A DNA stretch of 64,000 bases from NCBI RefSeq assembly GCF_026000435.1, contig NZ_AP026764.1, positions 434,001-498,000 on the forward strand. Reading direction: 5' to 3'. Source of the DNA: Vibrio sp. STUT-A11 (GTDB lineage: Bacteria; Pseudomonadota; Gammaproteobacteria; Enterobacterales; Vibrionaceae). Made by a program: the position numbers and the translations under genes. The notes beneath the pieces were generated by a model. That model saw nothing but the letters and a program-made list of their open reading frames with translations. It ran no database searches and was not told the DNA's origin. Positions 1 through 9,390 of the stretch are shown here, one piece after another; position 1 is the stretch's first letter; the number at the start of each line of letters is the position of its first letter.

Positions 1-701
1 TCTTTAATTGCCTGAATCGCGCCAATTGCCATATCGTCATTGTGAGAGAATACTGCGCAGATACTTTTTCCGCCATTTTCAGCTTTAATAAAACTTTCCA
101 TGACTTCTTTGCCTTTACTACGGGTAAACTCACCAGACTGGGTACGCACAATATTGACATTATCGGCTTGGCTAATAGCGTCGTTAAAGCCTTGTTTACG
201 ATCAATAGCCACACTGGCACCAACCGTCCCTTGCAACTCGACCACGTTACAAGATTTATCTTTGACTGTATTAAGGAGCCACTCACCCGCAACTTTACCT
301 TCCAGGACGTTATCAGCGGTCACCGCTGTCATGTAAAGTGAATCATCATCGACGGTGATACCACGGTCTAGAAGAAAGACAGGAATATCATAGTCTTTAG
401 CCTCTTCAAGCACCGGGCCCCAACCCGTTTGCACCACAGGGGCAATAAAGATCGCATCCACTCCTTGAGCAATAAAAGAGCGGACGGCTTTGATTTGATT
501 TTCTTGTTTTTGCTGGGCATCAGAAATCTTTAGGGTAATCCCACGCTTTTCAGCCTCTACTTTAGAGACCGCCGTTTCGGCAGCGCGCCATCCTGATTCT
601 GAACCAATTTGGGAAAAGCCTACTGTAAGAGTGTTAGCAAATATTGACGCAGACATACATAGACTACCGATCGCAGTCGCCAAGGTAAGTTTTTTTAGCA
701 T
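1..701 (-). CDS. ytfQ: Periplasmic galactofuranose-type sugar-binding protein, partial (C-terminus outside window)
   Basis: Solute-binding component of a sugar ABC importer, acting in the periplasm. I translated the minus strand from the ATG at 699-701. It gives a signal peptide (MLKKLTLATAIGSL...FAN) followed by TVGFSQIGSESGWRAAET, then AEKRGITLKISDAQQKQENQ, FIAPVVQTGW and ELQGTVGASVAIDR. This closely matches E. coli YtfQ as I remember it. About 233 codons are present against a usual length near 320, so the 3' end lies before base 1. Its permease and ATPase genes would be further left. The substrate (galactofuranose, galactose or arabinose) is inferred from family only. A porin and the arabinose genes lie close by, so an outer-to-inner-membrane sugar route is plausible. 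Confidence 0.85.
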   Translation of the reverse strand, partial: MLKKLTLATAIGSLCMSASIFANTLTVGFSQIGSESGWRAAETAVSKVEAEKRGITLKISDAQQKQENQIKAVRSFIAQGVDAIFIAPVVQTGWGPVLEEAKDYDIPVFLLDRGITVDDDSLYMTAVTADNVLEGKVAGEWLLNTVKDKSCNVVELQGTVGASVAIDRKQGFNDAISQADNVNIVRTQSGEFTRSKGKEVMESFIKAENGGKSICAVFSHNDDMAIGAIQAIK

Positions 702-1017
702 AATCGTTCTCTATCTATTTATTTTATCGTTTCACATTTAGGTATTGGTAAGATATTGCATTTGCGTGCATTTTTTATGCTAAATGAGGATAGGTAACAG
801 ATTTTTCAGCCGATTAGATCTTGGTCACAGCGGAAGTTAGATAGCTGTAAAGTCCATTATAGTAGCAATTTAATACATATTTTAGCTTTTATTAATATTA
901 CTTTTATAACTCATAGTAAATAAAAGAAATTTTTAAATGTAAACGTAAGAAATTGACCCTTTAAACAAGAGTAATGCAGATCAATTAAGAAACTTTCTAG
1001 GGCCGTTTCCGATCTTG
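702..1017. other. Non-coding region upstream of the ytfQ-like gene
   Basis: This 316-bp A/T-rich stretch separates the binding-protein gene from the 3' end of the porin. It must carry the promoter for the leftward binding-protein gene. I see no ORF worth calling and no clear operator. Confidence 0.5.
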
Positions 1018-1054
1018 AAAAAGCAAAAAACCCGCATTCAAACCGGAATGCGGG
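1018..1054 (-). terminator. Rho-independent terminator of the porin gene
   Basis: The arms CCCGCATTC (1031-1039) and GAATGCGGG (1046-1054) form a perfect 9-bp stem with a 6-nt loop. On the minus strand it is followed by a T-rich tail. It lies just past the porin stop codon, so it terminates the porin transcript. Confidence 0.85.
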
Positions 1055-1100
1055 TGGCTTTAAGAGAGGTAAAGCAGTGGATTAGTAATGGAACTAAAAA

Positions 1101-1262
1101 TTAGAACGAGTATTTAGCTACAAACTTAAGGCCGTAACCGTCTTTCTTCTCGTTACCTTCCTGTTCTACAGAGCCAGTTTGAACGACAAAGTCTGTTTTG
1201 AATGAGTCAGTGACATCGTAGCCAAGACCTAGGTATGCAGTTTGCGCTTCTACATTCGTACC
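1101..1262 (-). pseudogene. Outer-membrane porin, 3' fragment (separated from its 5' part by the transposon)
   Basis: The minus strand reads ...TNVEAQTAYLGLGYDVTDSF... and ends GLKFVAKYSF with TAA at 1101-1103. A C-terminal Phe on a beta strand is typical of outer-membrane porins. The matching 5' part is at 16639-17456. Joining the two across the 5-bp duplication GTACC restores one frame (...DGDLQGT|NVEAQTAYLG...), which shows a single porin gene was split by the 15.4-kb insertion. No start is available here, so the fragment should not be expressed as protein. Confidence 0.88.
1258..1262. repeat. 5-bp target-site duplication, left copy (GTACC)
   Basis: GTACC stands immediately outside the left terminal repeat and again at 16639-16643 outside the right one. 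A 5-bp duplication is the Tn3-family hallmark. Removing one copy together with 1263-16638 rejoins the porin reading frame. Confidence 0.85.
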
Positions 1263-1300
1263 GGGGTGTGAAGCCCAACGGTACGGTTTCGTACGTTAAG
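1263..1300 (+). repeat. Left Tn3-family terminal inverted repeat (38 bp)
   Basis: It begins GGGGTGTGAAGCCCAACGG and ends ...CGTACGTTAAG, the length and layout of a Tn3-family end. Its outer 28 bp match the right end (16611-16638, minus strand) at 21 of 28 positions by hand count. It abuts the GTACC duplication. Confidence 0.85.
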
Positions 1301-1380
1301 CATTAAATCAAACAGTTAGAACGGTATGACGCTTAGGTAGACCCTACGATCACTGGTAAAAACCACCCCAAAATCAGGAT

Positions 1381-1431
1381 ATGACATAACCTATGTGTCA
1401 CTACTGGCTGTGTCATGACTTAAATGACATG
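1381..1431. other. Candidate resolvase res-like site
   Basis: Several short inverted motifs cluster here: ATGACAT, ATGTGTCA, TGTGTCAT and ATGACAT. They lie between the left terminal repeat and IS copy 1. Resolvase-binding sites of Tn3 elements are clusters of such dyads, but I cannot assign subsites. The rest of 1301-1442 shows no ORF. Confidence 0.3.
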
Positions 1432-1527
1432 CTTGTTTTTTGTTAGCGTATGGAATGGACTTCCTCCCTATCACTCAGCCGTTAGTTCTGAGATGATAAA
1501 TTCACCATTTCATACGGAGATAACAAC

Positions 1528-2502
1528 ATGGCTGTGACTGTATTAGGTATCGACCTAGCAAAAAATGTGTTCGCATTGCATGGTGTTGACCACAAAGGCA
1601 ATACCATTTTATGCAAACCCAAAGTAAGTCGGGCCAAGCTGTTAGAAACGGTAGCCAATATGCCACCGTGTCTGATTGGAATGGAAGCATGTAGCAGCGC
1701 TCATTTTTGGGCCCGATTATTCAAAAATGTCGGCCACGAAGTTCGCCTCATCGCTCCTAAGTTTGTCTCTCCTTATCGACTGTCTGGCAAAGCAGGGAAA
1801 AATGATGCTGCTGATGCTCAATCTATCTGTGAAGCAGTTCAACGTCCTCATATGCGATTTGTTAGCATCAAGTCAGAAGAGCAGCAATCGATTCAATGTT
1901 TGCACCGAGCTAGGCAGGGCCTAAATGAAGAAAGGACGGCAGTATGCAACCGCATTCGTGGTTTGCTCGCTGAGTTTGGTGTGATTGCTCCTTTATCACC
2001 GGAGCGATTGCGTAACGAGTTCGAGAGCATGAAGGTTCACCTTCCAACCTTAGCCGCAACTTGCATGGATGAATTATTTCTTCATATAGACAACATTGAG
2101 CGCAGGCTTTTAAAGTTCGACCGACTGATTAAAGAGACGGCAGAGCAAGATGAACGATGCCGACTATTGATGCAACTAAAGGGGGTTGGACCTATGACAG
2201 CCAGTGCTCTAGTATCAGCGATCTCTGACGGAAAAGAGTTTCGTAATGGCCGTCAATTGGCGGCCTGGTTGGGTTTAACGCCTTCTCAATACAGCAGCGG
2301 AGGGAAACCAAAATTAGGGCGAATTACTAAAGCTGGTGACAACTATATTCGTAGTCTGCTTGTGCAGGGGGCGCGTTCAATGATGGCTAGCGCCGGACGA
2401 AAAGACGATCCGCTCAGTAAGTGGGTCTGTGATGTCAAAGATCGCCGTGGTTACTGGCGAGCCGCTATTGCTTTAGCTGCAAAAAATGCACGACACTGTT
2501 GA
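1528..2502 (+). CDS. IS110/IS1111-family recombinase (transposase), copy 1, early stop
   Basis: DEDD-type recombinase of 324 aa that moves the IS. The N-terminal RuvC-like part has GIDLAKN (Asp9), GMEAC (Glu53) and KNDAADA (Asp93/Asp96). The C-terminal Tnp_IS116-like part has LKGVGPMTA and LTPSQYSSGG, holding the likely nucleophilic Ser (253-257). The ORF ends ...AAKNARHC followed by TGA at 2500-2502. The same frame continues with AILHYGESFENCYST to TAA at 2548-2550. Relatives usually have Trp at the stop position (AKNARxxWA), so the product seems about 16 residues short. A good RBS (GGAGAT) precedes the ATG. Activity is uncertain. Confidence 0.9.
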   Translation: MAVTVLGIDLAKNVFALHGVDHKGNTILCKPKVSRAKLLETVANMPPCLIGMEACSSAHFWARLFKNVGHEVRLIAPKFVSPYRLSGKAGKNDAADAQSICEAVQRPHMRFVSIKSEEQQSIQCLHRARQGLNEERTAVCNRIRGLLAEFGVIAPLSPERLRNEFESMKVHLPTLAATCMDELFLHIDNIERRLLKFDRLIKETAEQDERCRLLMQLKGVGPMTASALVSAISDGKEFRNGRQLAAWLGLTPSQYSSGGKPKLGRITKAGDNYIRSLLVQGARSMMASAGRKDDPLSKWVCDVKDRRGYWRAAIALAAKNARHC

Positions 2503-2550
2503 GCAATACTTCACTATGGTGAATCATTCGAAAATTGTTATTCAACCTAA

Positions 2551-2792
2551 ATAAATCTCTTACCACCAATGATGACAACGCAAATATGATAAGGGTTAAG
2601 ACCCCGCAAGAGGTGCCTGAGAAAACGTTAGGATGTTAAATATCCGATTAGCGTATGAGGTTCTTGCGAGCGTCTTTCATTTTGGTCCGGAACAGAATAT
2701 TCCAGTATGACCGCTTATAGTACTGCATCTTAATCTTCATTGTGATTGCGTTCAGAGCACCCATTGACATCGGGAGGAAGTCCTTATAGTAC
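2551..2792 (+). ncRNA. Candidate bridge (guide) RNA region of IS copy 1
   Basis: The 3' non-coding tail of IS1111-type elements is where their guide RNA is encoded in the known system. Here the tail repeats both IS termini on the same strand. TTAGCGTATG occurs at the left end (1443-1452) and at 2648-2657. CTTATAGTAC occurs at the right end (2783-2792) and at 2714-2723. GAAAACGT (2621-2628) also matches the minus strand of the Tn3-type end occupied by IS copy 2. RNA boundaries and folding were not computed. Published guides pair with opposite strands, so the direct orientation of both matches is a caveat. Confidence 0.5.
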
Positions 2793-2820
2793 AATATTTT
2801 CCGAATCGTCGTGTGACCCC
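2793..2820 (-). repeat. Second, different Tn3/Tn21-type terminal repeat (outer 28 bp)
   Basis: On the minus strand this reads GGGGTCACACGACGATTCGG then AAAATATT, which resembles Tn21-subgroup ends (GGGGNC...CGGAAAATA). Its GGGG edge abuts IS1 DNA at 2821, so a second Tn3-type element once inserted into IS1. Its inner part is displaced by IS copy 1. No partner end with a matching 5-bp duplication is visible. Confidence 0.6.
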
Positions 2821-3067
2821 TATGAGCCTGCTGTCACCCTTTGACGTGGTGATATGGATGACGGATGGCTGGCCGCTGTATGAATCCCGCCTGAAGGGAA
2901 AGCTGCACGTAATCAGCAAGCGATATACGCAGCGAATTGAGCGGCATAACCTGAATCTGAGGCAGCACCTGGCACGGCTGGGACGGAAGTCGCTGTCGCT
3001 CTCAAAATCGGTGGAGCTGCATGACAAAGTCATCGGGCATTATCTGAACATAAAACACTATCAATAA
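2821..3067 (+). pseudogene. insB: IS1 transposase InsB, C-terminal fragment
   Basis: The frame gives MSLLSPFDVVIWMTDGWPLY...HDKVIGHYLNIKHYQ, the well-known C-terminal end of the IS1 InsB (InsAB') transposase, with TAA at 3065-3067. The first half, including InsA, is missing, so it is inactive. An upstream in-frame ATG in the junction (2813) is fortuitous. Confidence 0.88.
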
Positions 3068-3082
3068 GTTGGAGTCATTACC
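2821..3082 (+). mobile_element. IS1 remnant (right part) inserted in lacA
   Basis: The last 262 bp of IS1 remain, ending with the characteristic terminus ...AAGTTGGAGTCATTACC at 3082, directly joined to lacA. The left side is cut at 2821 by a Tn3-type end. Because the other IS1 end is lost, its 9-bp target duplication cannot be checked. Confidence 0.88.
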
Positions 3083-3222
3083 CTTTTTTCAACTTCTGAT
3101 GGATGCGAGTGATTGAACTCATACATTAATGTTTTCCCACGAAGTCTTTTTTCAGGTAAGCCTTCGCACATATCGGTAAATAGCTTGCCTGCTTTTATTT
3201 TTTCTGTCATCGACATGTTCAT
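3083..3222 (-). pseudogene. lacA: Galactoside O-acetyltransferase, truncated by IS1
   Basis: The minus strand from ATG 3220-3222 reads MNMSMTEKIKAGKLFTDMCE...NHSHPSEVEK, matching the N-terminus of E. coli LacA. Only about 47 of 203 codons remain. IS1 joins at 3082/3083 and supplies a chimeric tail (VMTPTY) with a stop at 3061-3063. The acetyl-CoA-binding left-handed beta-helix domain is gone, so the product is non-functional. LacA is dispensable for lactose growth, so the operon could still work. Confidence 0.92.
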
Positions 3223-3287
3223 TTTTAACATTCCGTCCTGATAAGTTGGTCGGATAAGGCGATCGCGCCGTATCCGACATTAATTTC

Positions 3288-4541
3288 TTAAGCGACTTCA
3301 TTCACCTGGCGACGCAGCAGGGAAAGTGGGGCGGGGCCGCTAAGCGTGAACACAGAAATTAAGGTGAAGCCCAGCGCCACCAGACCCAGCACCAGGTAAG
3401 TGCCCTGGAAACCGATGCTTTCATACATATTGCCCGCCAGAATAGACATAAAAATCATCGCCAGTTGCTTAAAGAAGCAGAAACAGACCAGATAAATCGT
3501 CGCTGAAAAACGCACTTCAAACTGGCTGGTAATATATTTAAAGCAGCCCACCAGCAGGAACGGTACTTCAAACATATGCAGCGTTTTCAGAAGAACCACT
3601 TCCAGTGCTGAGGTAGCGAACGATGAGCCAATAATACGTACTGACATAATAGTGCCAGCCAGCAGCAGGGCGTTTTTCCCACCGATGCGATTAATGATCA
3701 GTGGCGCAAAAAACATAATCGAGGCGTTAAGTAATTCGCCCATTGTCGTTACGTAGCCAAATACCCGCGTACCCTGTTCACCGGTAGCAAAGAACGAAGT
3801 AAAGAAATTAGCAAACTGTTGGTCAAAAACATCGTAGGTGCAGGAAACGCCAATAACATACAGTGACAAAAACCACAGTTTTGGCTGTCTGAACAGTTCC
3901 AGCGCCAGCTTAAGGCTAAATGCCGAATGGTTGGCACCTACCGTATTGGCAACCGTTGCAGAAGAGGGCGCATCCGTTTTGGCGAAAAAGAGTAAAACGG
4001 CGAGGATGAGTGCACAGCCAGAACCCAGCCAGAAAACAAACTGATTATTGATGGTGAACATGATGCCGACAATCGAGGCACACAGCGCCCAGCCAATACA
4101 GCCAAACATCCGCGCGCGACCAAATTCGAAATTACTGCGACGGCTGACTTTCTCGATAAATGCCTCTACTGCTGGCGCACCGGCGTTAAAACAAAAGCCT
4201 AGATAAATACCACCAACAATCGATCCTACTAAAATGTTGTATTGTAACAGTGGCCCGAAGATAAAAATAAAGAACGGCGCAAACATCACTAACATGCCGG
4301 TAATAATCCACAGCAGGAATTTGCGCAGCCCGAGTTTGTCAGAAAGCAGACCAAACAGCGGTTGGAATAATAGCGAGAACAGAGAAATAGCGGCAAAAAT
4401 AATACCTGTATCACTTTTGCTGATATGGTTGATGTCATGTAGCCAAATCGGGAAAAACGGGAAGTAGGCTCCCATGATAAAAAAGTAAAAGAAAAAGAAT
4501 AAACCGAACATCCAAAAGTTTGTGTTTTTTAAATAGTACAT
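3288..4541 (-). CDS. lacY: Lactose permease (lactose/H+ symporter)
   Basis: Inner-membrane proton symporter that imports lactose. Its 417 residues match E. coli LacY in length and almost residue for residue from memory. The start is MYYLKNTNFWMFGLFFFFYF. The FNAGAPAVEAF segment (Glu126), the RMFGCIGWAL segment (Arg144) and the CTYDVFDQQF region are intact. Twelve membrane segments are expected. The gene starts 51 bp after lacZ, the same spacing as in E. coli. A few conservative differences (Thr for Ala in VANTVGANHS, Leu for Ile in EVVLLKTLHM) point to a natural relative rather than the K-12 sequence. Confidence 0.97.
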   Translation of the reverse strand: MYYLKNTNFWMFGLFFFFYFFIMGAYFPFFPIWLHDINHISKSDTGIIFAAISLFSLLFQPLFGLLSDKLGLRKFLLWIITGMLVMFAPFFIFIFGPLLQYNILVGSIVGGIYLGFCFNAGAPAVEAFIEKVSRRSNFEFGRARMFGCIGWALCASIVGIMFTINNQFVFWLGSGCALILAVLLFFAKTDAPSSATVANTVGANHSAFSLKLALELFRQPKLWFLSLYVIGVSCTYDVFDQQFANFFTSFFATGEQGTRVFGYVTTMGELLNASIMFFAPLIINRIGGKNALLLAGTIMSVRIIGSSFATSALEVVLLKTLHMFEVPFLLVGCFKYITSQFEVRFSATIYLVCFCFFKQLAMIFMSILAGNMYESIGFQGTYLVLGLVALGFTLISVFTLSGPAPLSLLRRQVNEVA

Positions 4542-4592
4542 ACTGGATTTCCTTACGCGAAATACGGGCAGACATGGCCTGCCCGGTTATTA

Positions 4593-7704
<3,112 letters not shown>

Positions 7705-7710
7705 TCGCAT

Positions 7711-7740
7711 AACATACGAGCCGGACACATAGAGTGTAAA
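7711..7740 (-). promoter_or_regulatory. lacZYA promoter (-35 TTTACA, -10 TATGTT)
   Basis: On the minus strand the -35 TTTACA (7735-7740) and -10 TATGTT (7711-7716) are 18 bp apart, as in the E. coli lac promoter. It lies between the CRP site and O1. Confidence 0.9.
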
Positions 7741-7757
7741 GCCTGGGGTGCCTAATG

Positions 7758-7773
7758 AGTGAGCTGACTCACA
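7758..7773. promoter_or_regulatory. CRP-binding site of the lac promoter
   Basis: The minus strand reads TGTGAGTCAGCTCACT, matching TGTGA-N6-TCACA with one base changed from E. coli (T to C in the spacer). The position upstream of -35 is the class I arrangement, so glucose repression through the host CRP is plausible. Confidence 0.88.
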
Positions 7774-7775
7774 TT

Positions 7776-7796
7776 AATTGCGTTGCGCTCACTGCC
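7776..7796. promoter_or_regulatory. lac operator O3
   Basis: The minus strand reads GGCAGTGAGCGCAACGCAAT, identical to E. coli O3, and overlaps the lacI stop codon at 7789-7791 as it does there. Confidence 0.88.
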
Positions 7797-8871
7797 CGCT
7801 TTCAAGTCGGGAAACTTGTCGTGCCAGCTGCATTAAGGAATCTGCCAACGTGCGGGGAGAGGTGGTTTGCGTATTGGGCGGTAGGGTGGTTTTTCTTTTC
7901 ACCAGTGAGACGGGCAACAGCTGATTGCTCTTCACCGCCTGGCCCTGAGAGAGTTTCAGCAAGCGGTCCACGCTAGTTTTCCCCAGCAGGCGAAAATCCT
8001 GTTTGATGGTGGTTAACGGCGGGATATAACACGAGCTGTCTTCGGTATCGTCGTATCCCACTACCGAGATATCCGCACCAACGCGCAGCCCGGACTCGGT
8101 AATAGCGCGCATTGCGCCCAGCGCCATCTGATCGTTGGCAACCAGCATCGCAGTGGGAACGATGCCCTCATTCAGCATTTGCATAGTTTGTTGAAAACCG
8201 GACATGGCACTCCAGTCGCCTTCCCGTTCCGCTATCGGATGAATTTGATTGCGTGTGAGATATTTATGCCAGTGCGCCAGACGCAGACGCGCCGAGACAG
8301 AACTTAATGGACCGGCTAACAACGCGATTTGCTGGTGACCCAATGCGATCAGATGCTCCACGCCCAGTCGCGTACCGTCTTCATGGGAAAAAATAATACT
8401 GTTGATGGGAGTCTGGTCAGAGACATCAAGAAATAGGGCCGGAACATTAGCGCAGGCAGCTTCCACAGCAATGGCATCCTCGTCATCCAGCGGATAGTTA
8501 ATGATCAGACCACTGACGCGTTGCGCGAGAAGGTTATGTACCGCCGCTTTACAGGCTTCGACGCTGCTTCGTTCTACCATCGACACCACCACGCTGGCAC
8601 CCAGTTGATCGGCGCGAGATTTAATCGCCGCGACAATTTGCGACGGCGCGTGCAGGGCCAGACTGGAGGTAGCAACGCCAATCAGCAACGACTGTTTGCC
8701 CGCCAGTTGTTGTGCCACGCGGTTGGGAATGTAGTTCAGCTGCGCCATCGCCGCTTCCACCTTTTCCCGCGTTTTCGCAGAGACGTGGCTGGCCTGGTTC
8801 ACCACGCGGGAAACGGTCTGATAAGAGACACCGGCATACTCTGCGACATCGTATAGCGTTACTGGTTTCAC
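7789..8871 (-). CDS. lacI: Lac repressor
   Basis: Tetrameric repressor of lacZYA, released by allolactose. From the GTG at 8869-8871 it is exactly 360 aa, the E. coli LacI length. The sequence runs MKPVTLYDVAEYAGVSYQTV with the N-terminal helix-turn-helix, the hinge (RVAQQLAGKQ), the periplasmic-binding-like core, and the C-terminal tetramerisation heptad (LADSLMQLARQVSRLESGQ). An in-frame ATG at 9069 would add 66 residues with no homology, so the GTG is preferred. The upstream DNA keeps the E. coli leader (GAAGAGAGTCAATTCAGGG) and a CATGATAG -10-like element. The E. coli similarity fades beyond roughly 8935. Confidence 0.96.
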   Translation of the reverse strand: MKPVTLYDVAEYAGVSYQTVSRVVNQASHVSAKTREKVEAAMAQLNYIPNRVAQQLAGKQSLLIGVATSSLALHAPSQIVAAIKSRADQLGASVVVSMVERSSVEACKAAVHNLLAQRVSGLIINYPLDDEDAIAVEAACANVPALFLDVSDQTPINSIIFSHEDGTRLGVEHLIALGHQQIALLAGPLSSVSARLRLAHWHKYLTRNQIHPIAEREGDWSAMSGFQQTMQMLNEGIVPTAMLVANDQMALGAMRAITESGLRVGADISVVGYDDTEDSSCYIPPLTTIKQDFRLLGKTSVDRLLKLSQGQAVKSNQLLPVSLVKRKTTLPPNTQTTSPRTLADSLMQLARQVSRLESGQ

Positions 8872-9191
8872 ATTTACCACCCTGAATTGACTCTCTTCGG
8901 GTGCTATCATGCCATACCACGAAATGTTTTGCCCCATTATTGTTTTCACAAGGATGGTTACTATCTTGGGTTTGGTGACATTATCCCTAATAAAACTAAT
9001 CCCAATGGTATCGAAAGTGATTGAGTGGTTTGGAACTACGCTGCAAAAGTTGTGGTGTACCGACCACATGACCTAGAGTTATGTCTAATCCTTTTTATTC
9101 CTTTCTATTCGGCTATAATCAAATTTACTTCACTGAGCGAATATGTGACTATTTGACAAAACCCTCAAGCTAATAACGTTAGGTACCTTTT
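8872..9191. other. Divergent promoter region between lacI and the hsd locus
   Basis: The first 65 bp or so (to about 8935) carry the lacI promoter and leader in E. coli-like form. The rest is A/T-rich DNA of another origin, and the junction of the two ancestries is here. It should hold the rightward promoter for the HTH-hsdRMS genes, but I cannot pinpoint it. No further ORF was found. Confidence 0.5.
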
Positions 9192-9389
9192 GTGACTTCA
9201 GACCGTTGGTTATCTGTTGAAGAAATTGCCGAATATCTTGGCGTAAGCAAAGATACCGTGTACTCATGGATCAGTAAAAAGGGAATGCCAGCGCATAGAA
9301 TTGGTCGGCCTTGGAAGTTTAAAGCTGATGAGGTGGATCAGTGGGTTAGGTCTGGTGGTGCATCAGATAACAGCAAGGAAGAAAAATAA
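9192..9389 (+). CDS. Small helix-turn-helix DNA-binding protein (excisionase-like fold)
   Basis: A 65-residue protein with a MerR/excisionase-type helix-turn-helix: WLSVEEIAEYLGVSKDTVYS, ISKKGMPAHRIGRPWKF and DEVDQWV. Proteins of this type often precede type I restriction genes and may control them. The start is GTG at 9192. It ends two bases before hsdR begins, so the two are co-transcribed. The function is inferred from fold and position. Confidence 0.75.
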   Translation: MTSDRWLSVEEIAEYLGVSKDTVYSWISKKGMPAHRIGRPWKFKADEVDQWVRSGGASDNSKEEK

Positions 9390-9390
9390 T

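Larger units (their letters stand above)
1443..2792 (+). mobile_element. IS110-family (IS1111-type) insertion sequence, copy 1
   Basis: This 1350-bp unit is repeated identically at 15261-16610 (offset 13,818). It has 12-bp subterminal inverted repeats, GGACTTCCTCCC (1457-1468) and GGGAGGAAGTCC (2772-2783). Such repeats, together with a long 3' tail, mark the IS1111 group. The left flank is Tn3-element interior DNA. The right flank is a 28-bp Tn3-type end. No target duplication is evident, as usual for this family. Exact end bases are uncertain by a few nucleotides because TTA and GTAC could belong to the target. Confidence 0.88.

Noticed and set aside
8872..9069. 66-residue N-terminal extension of LacI
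   Set aside because: LacI of exactly 360 aa begins at the GTG (8869-8871). The extension is the lacI leader read in frame.
9301..9390. Longer hsdR start at 9301
   Set aside because: The extra 30 codons overlap the HTH gene in another frame. ATG 9391 gives the normal HsdR N-terminus MALNEADTCRVYV.
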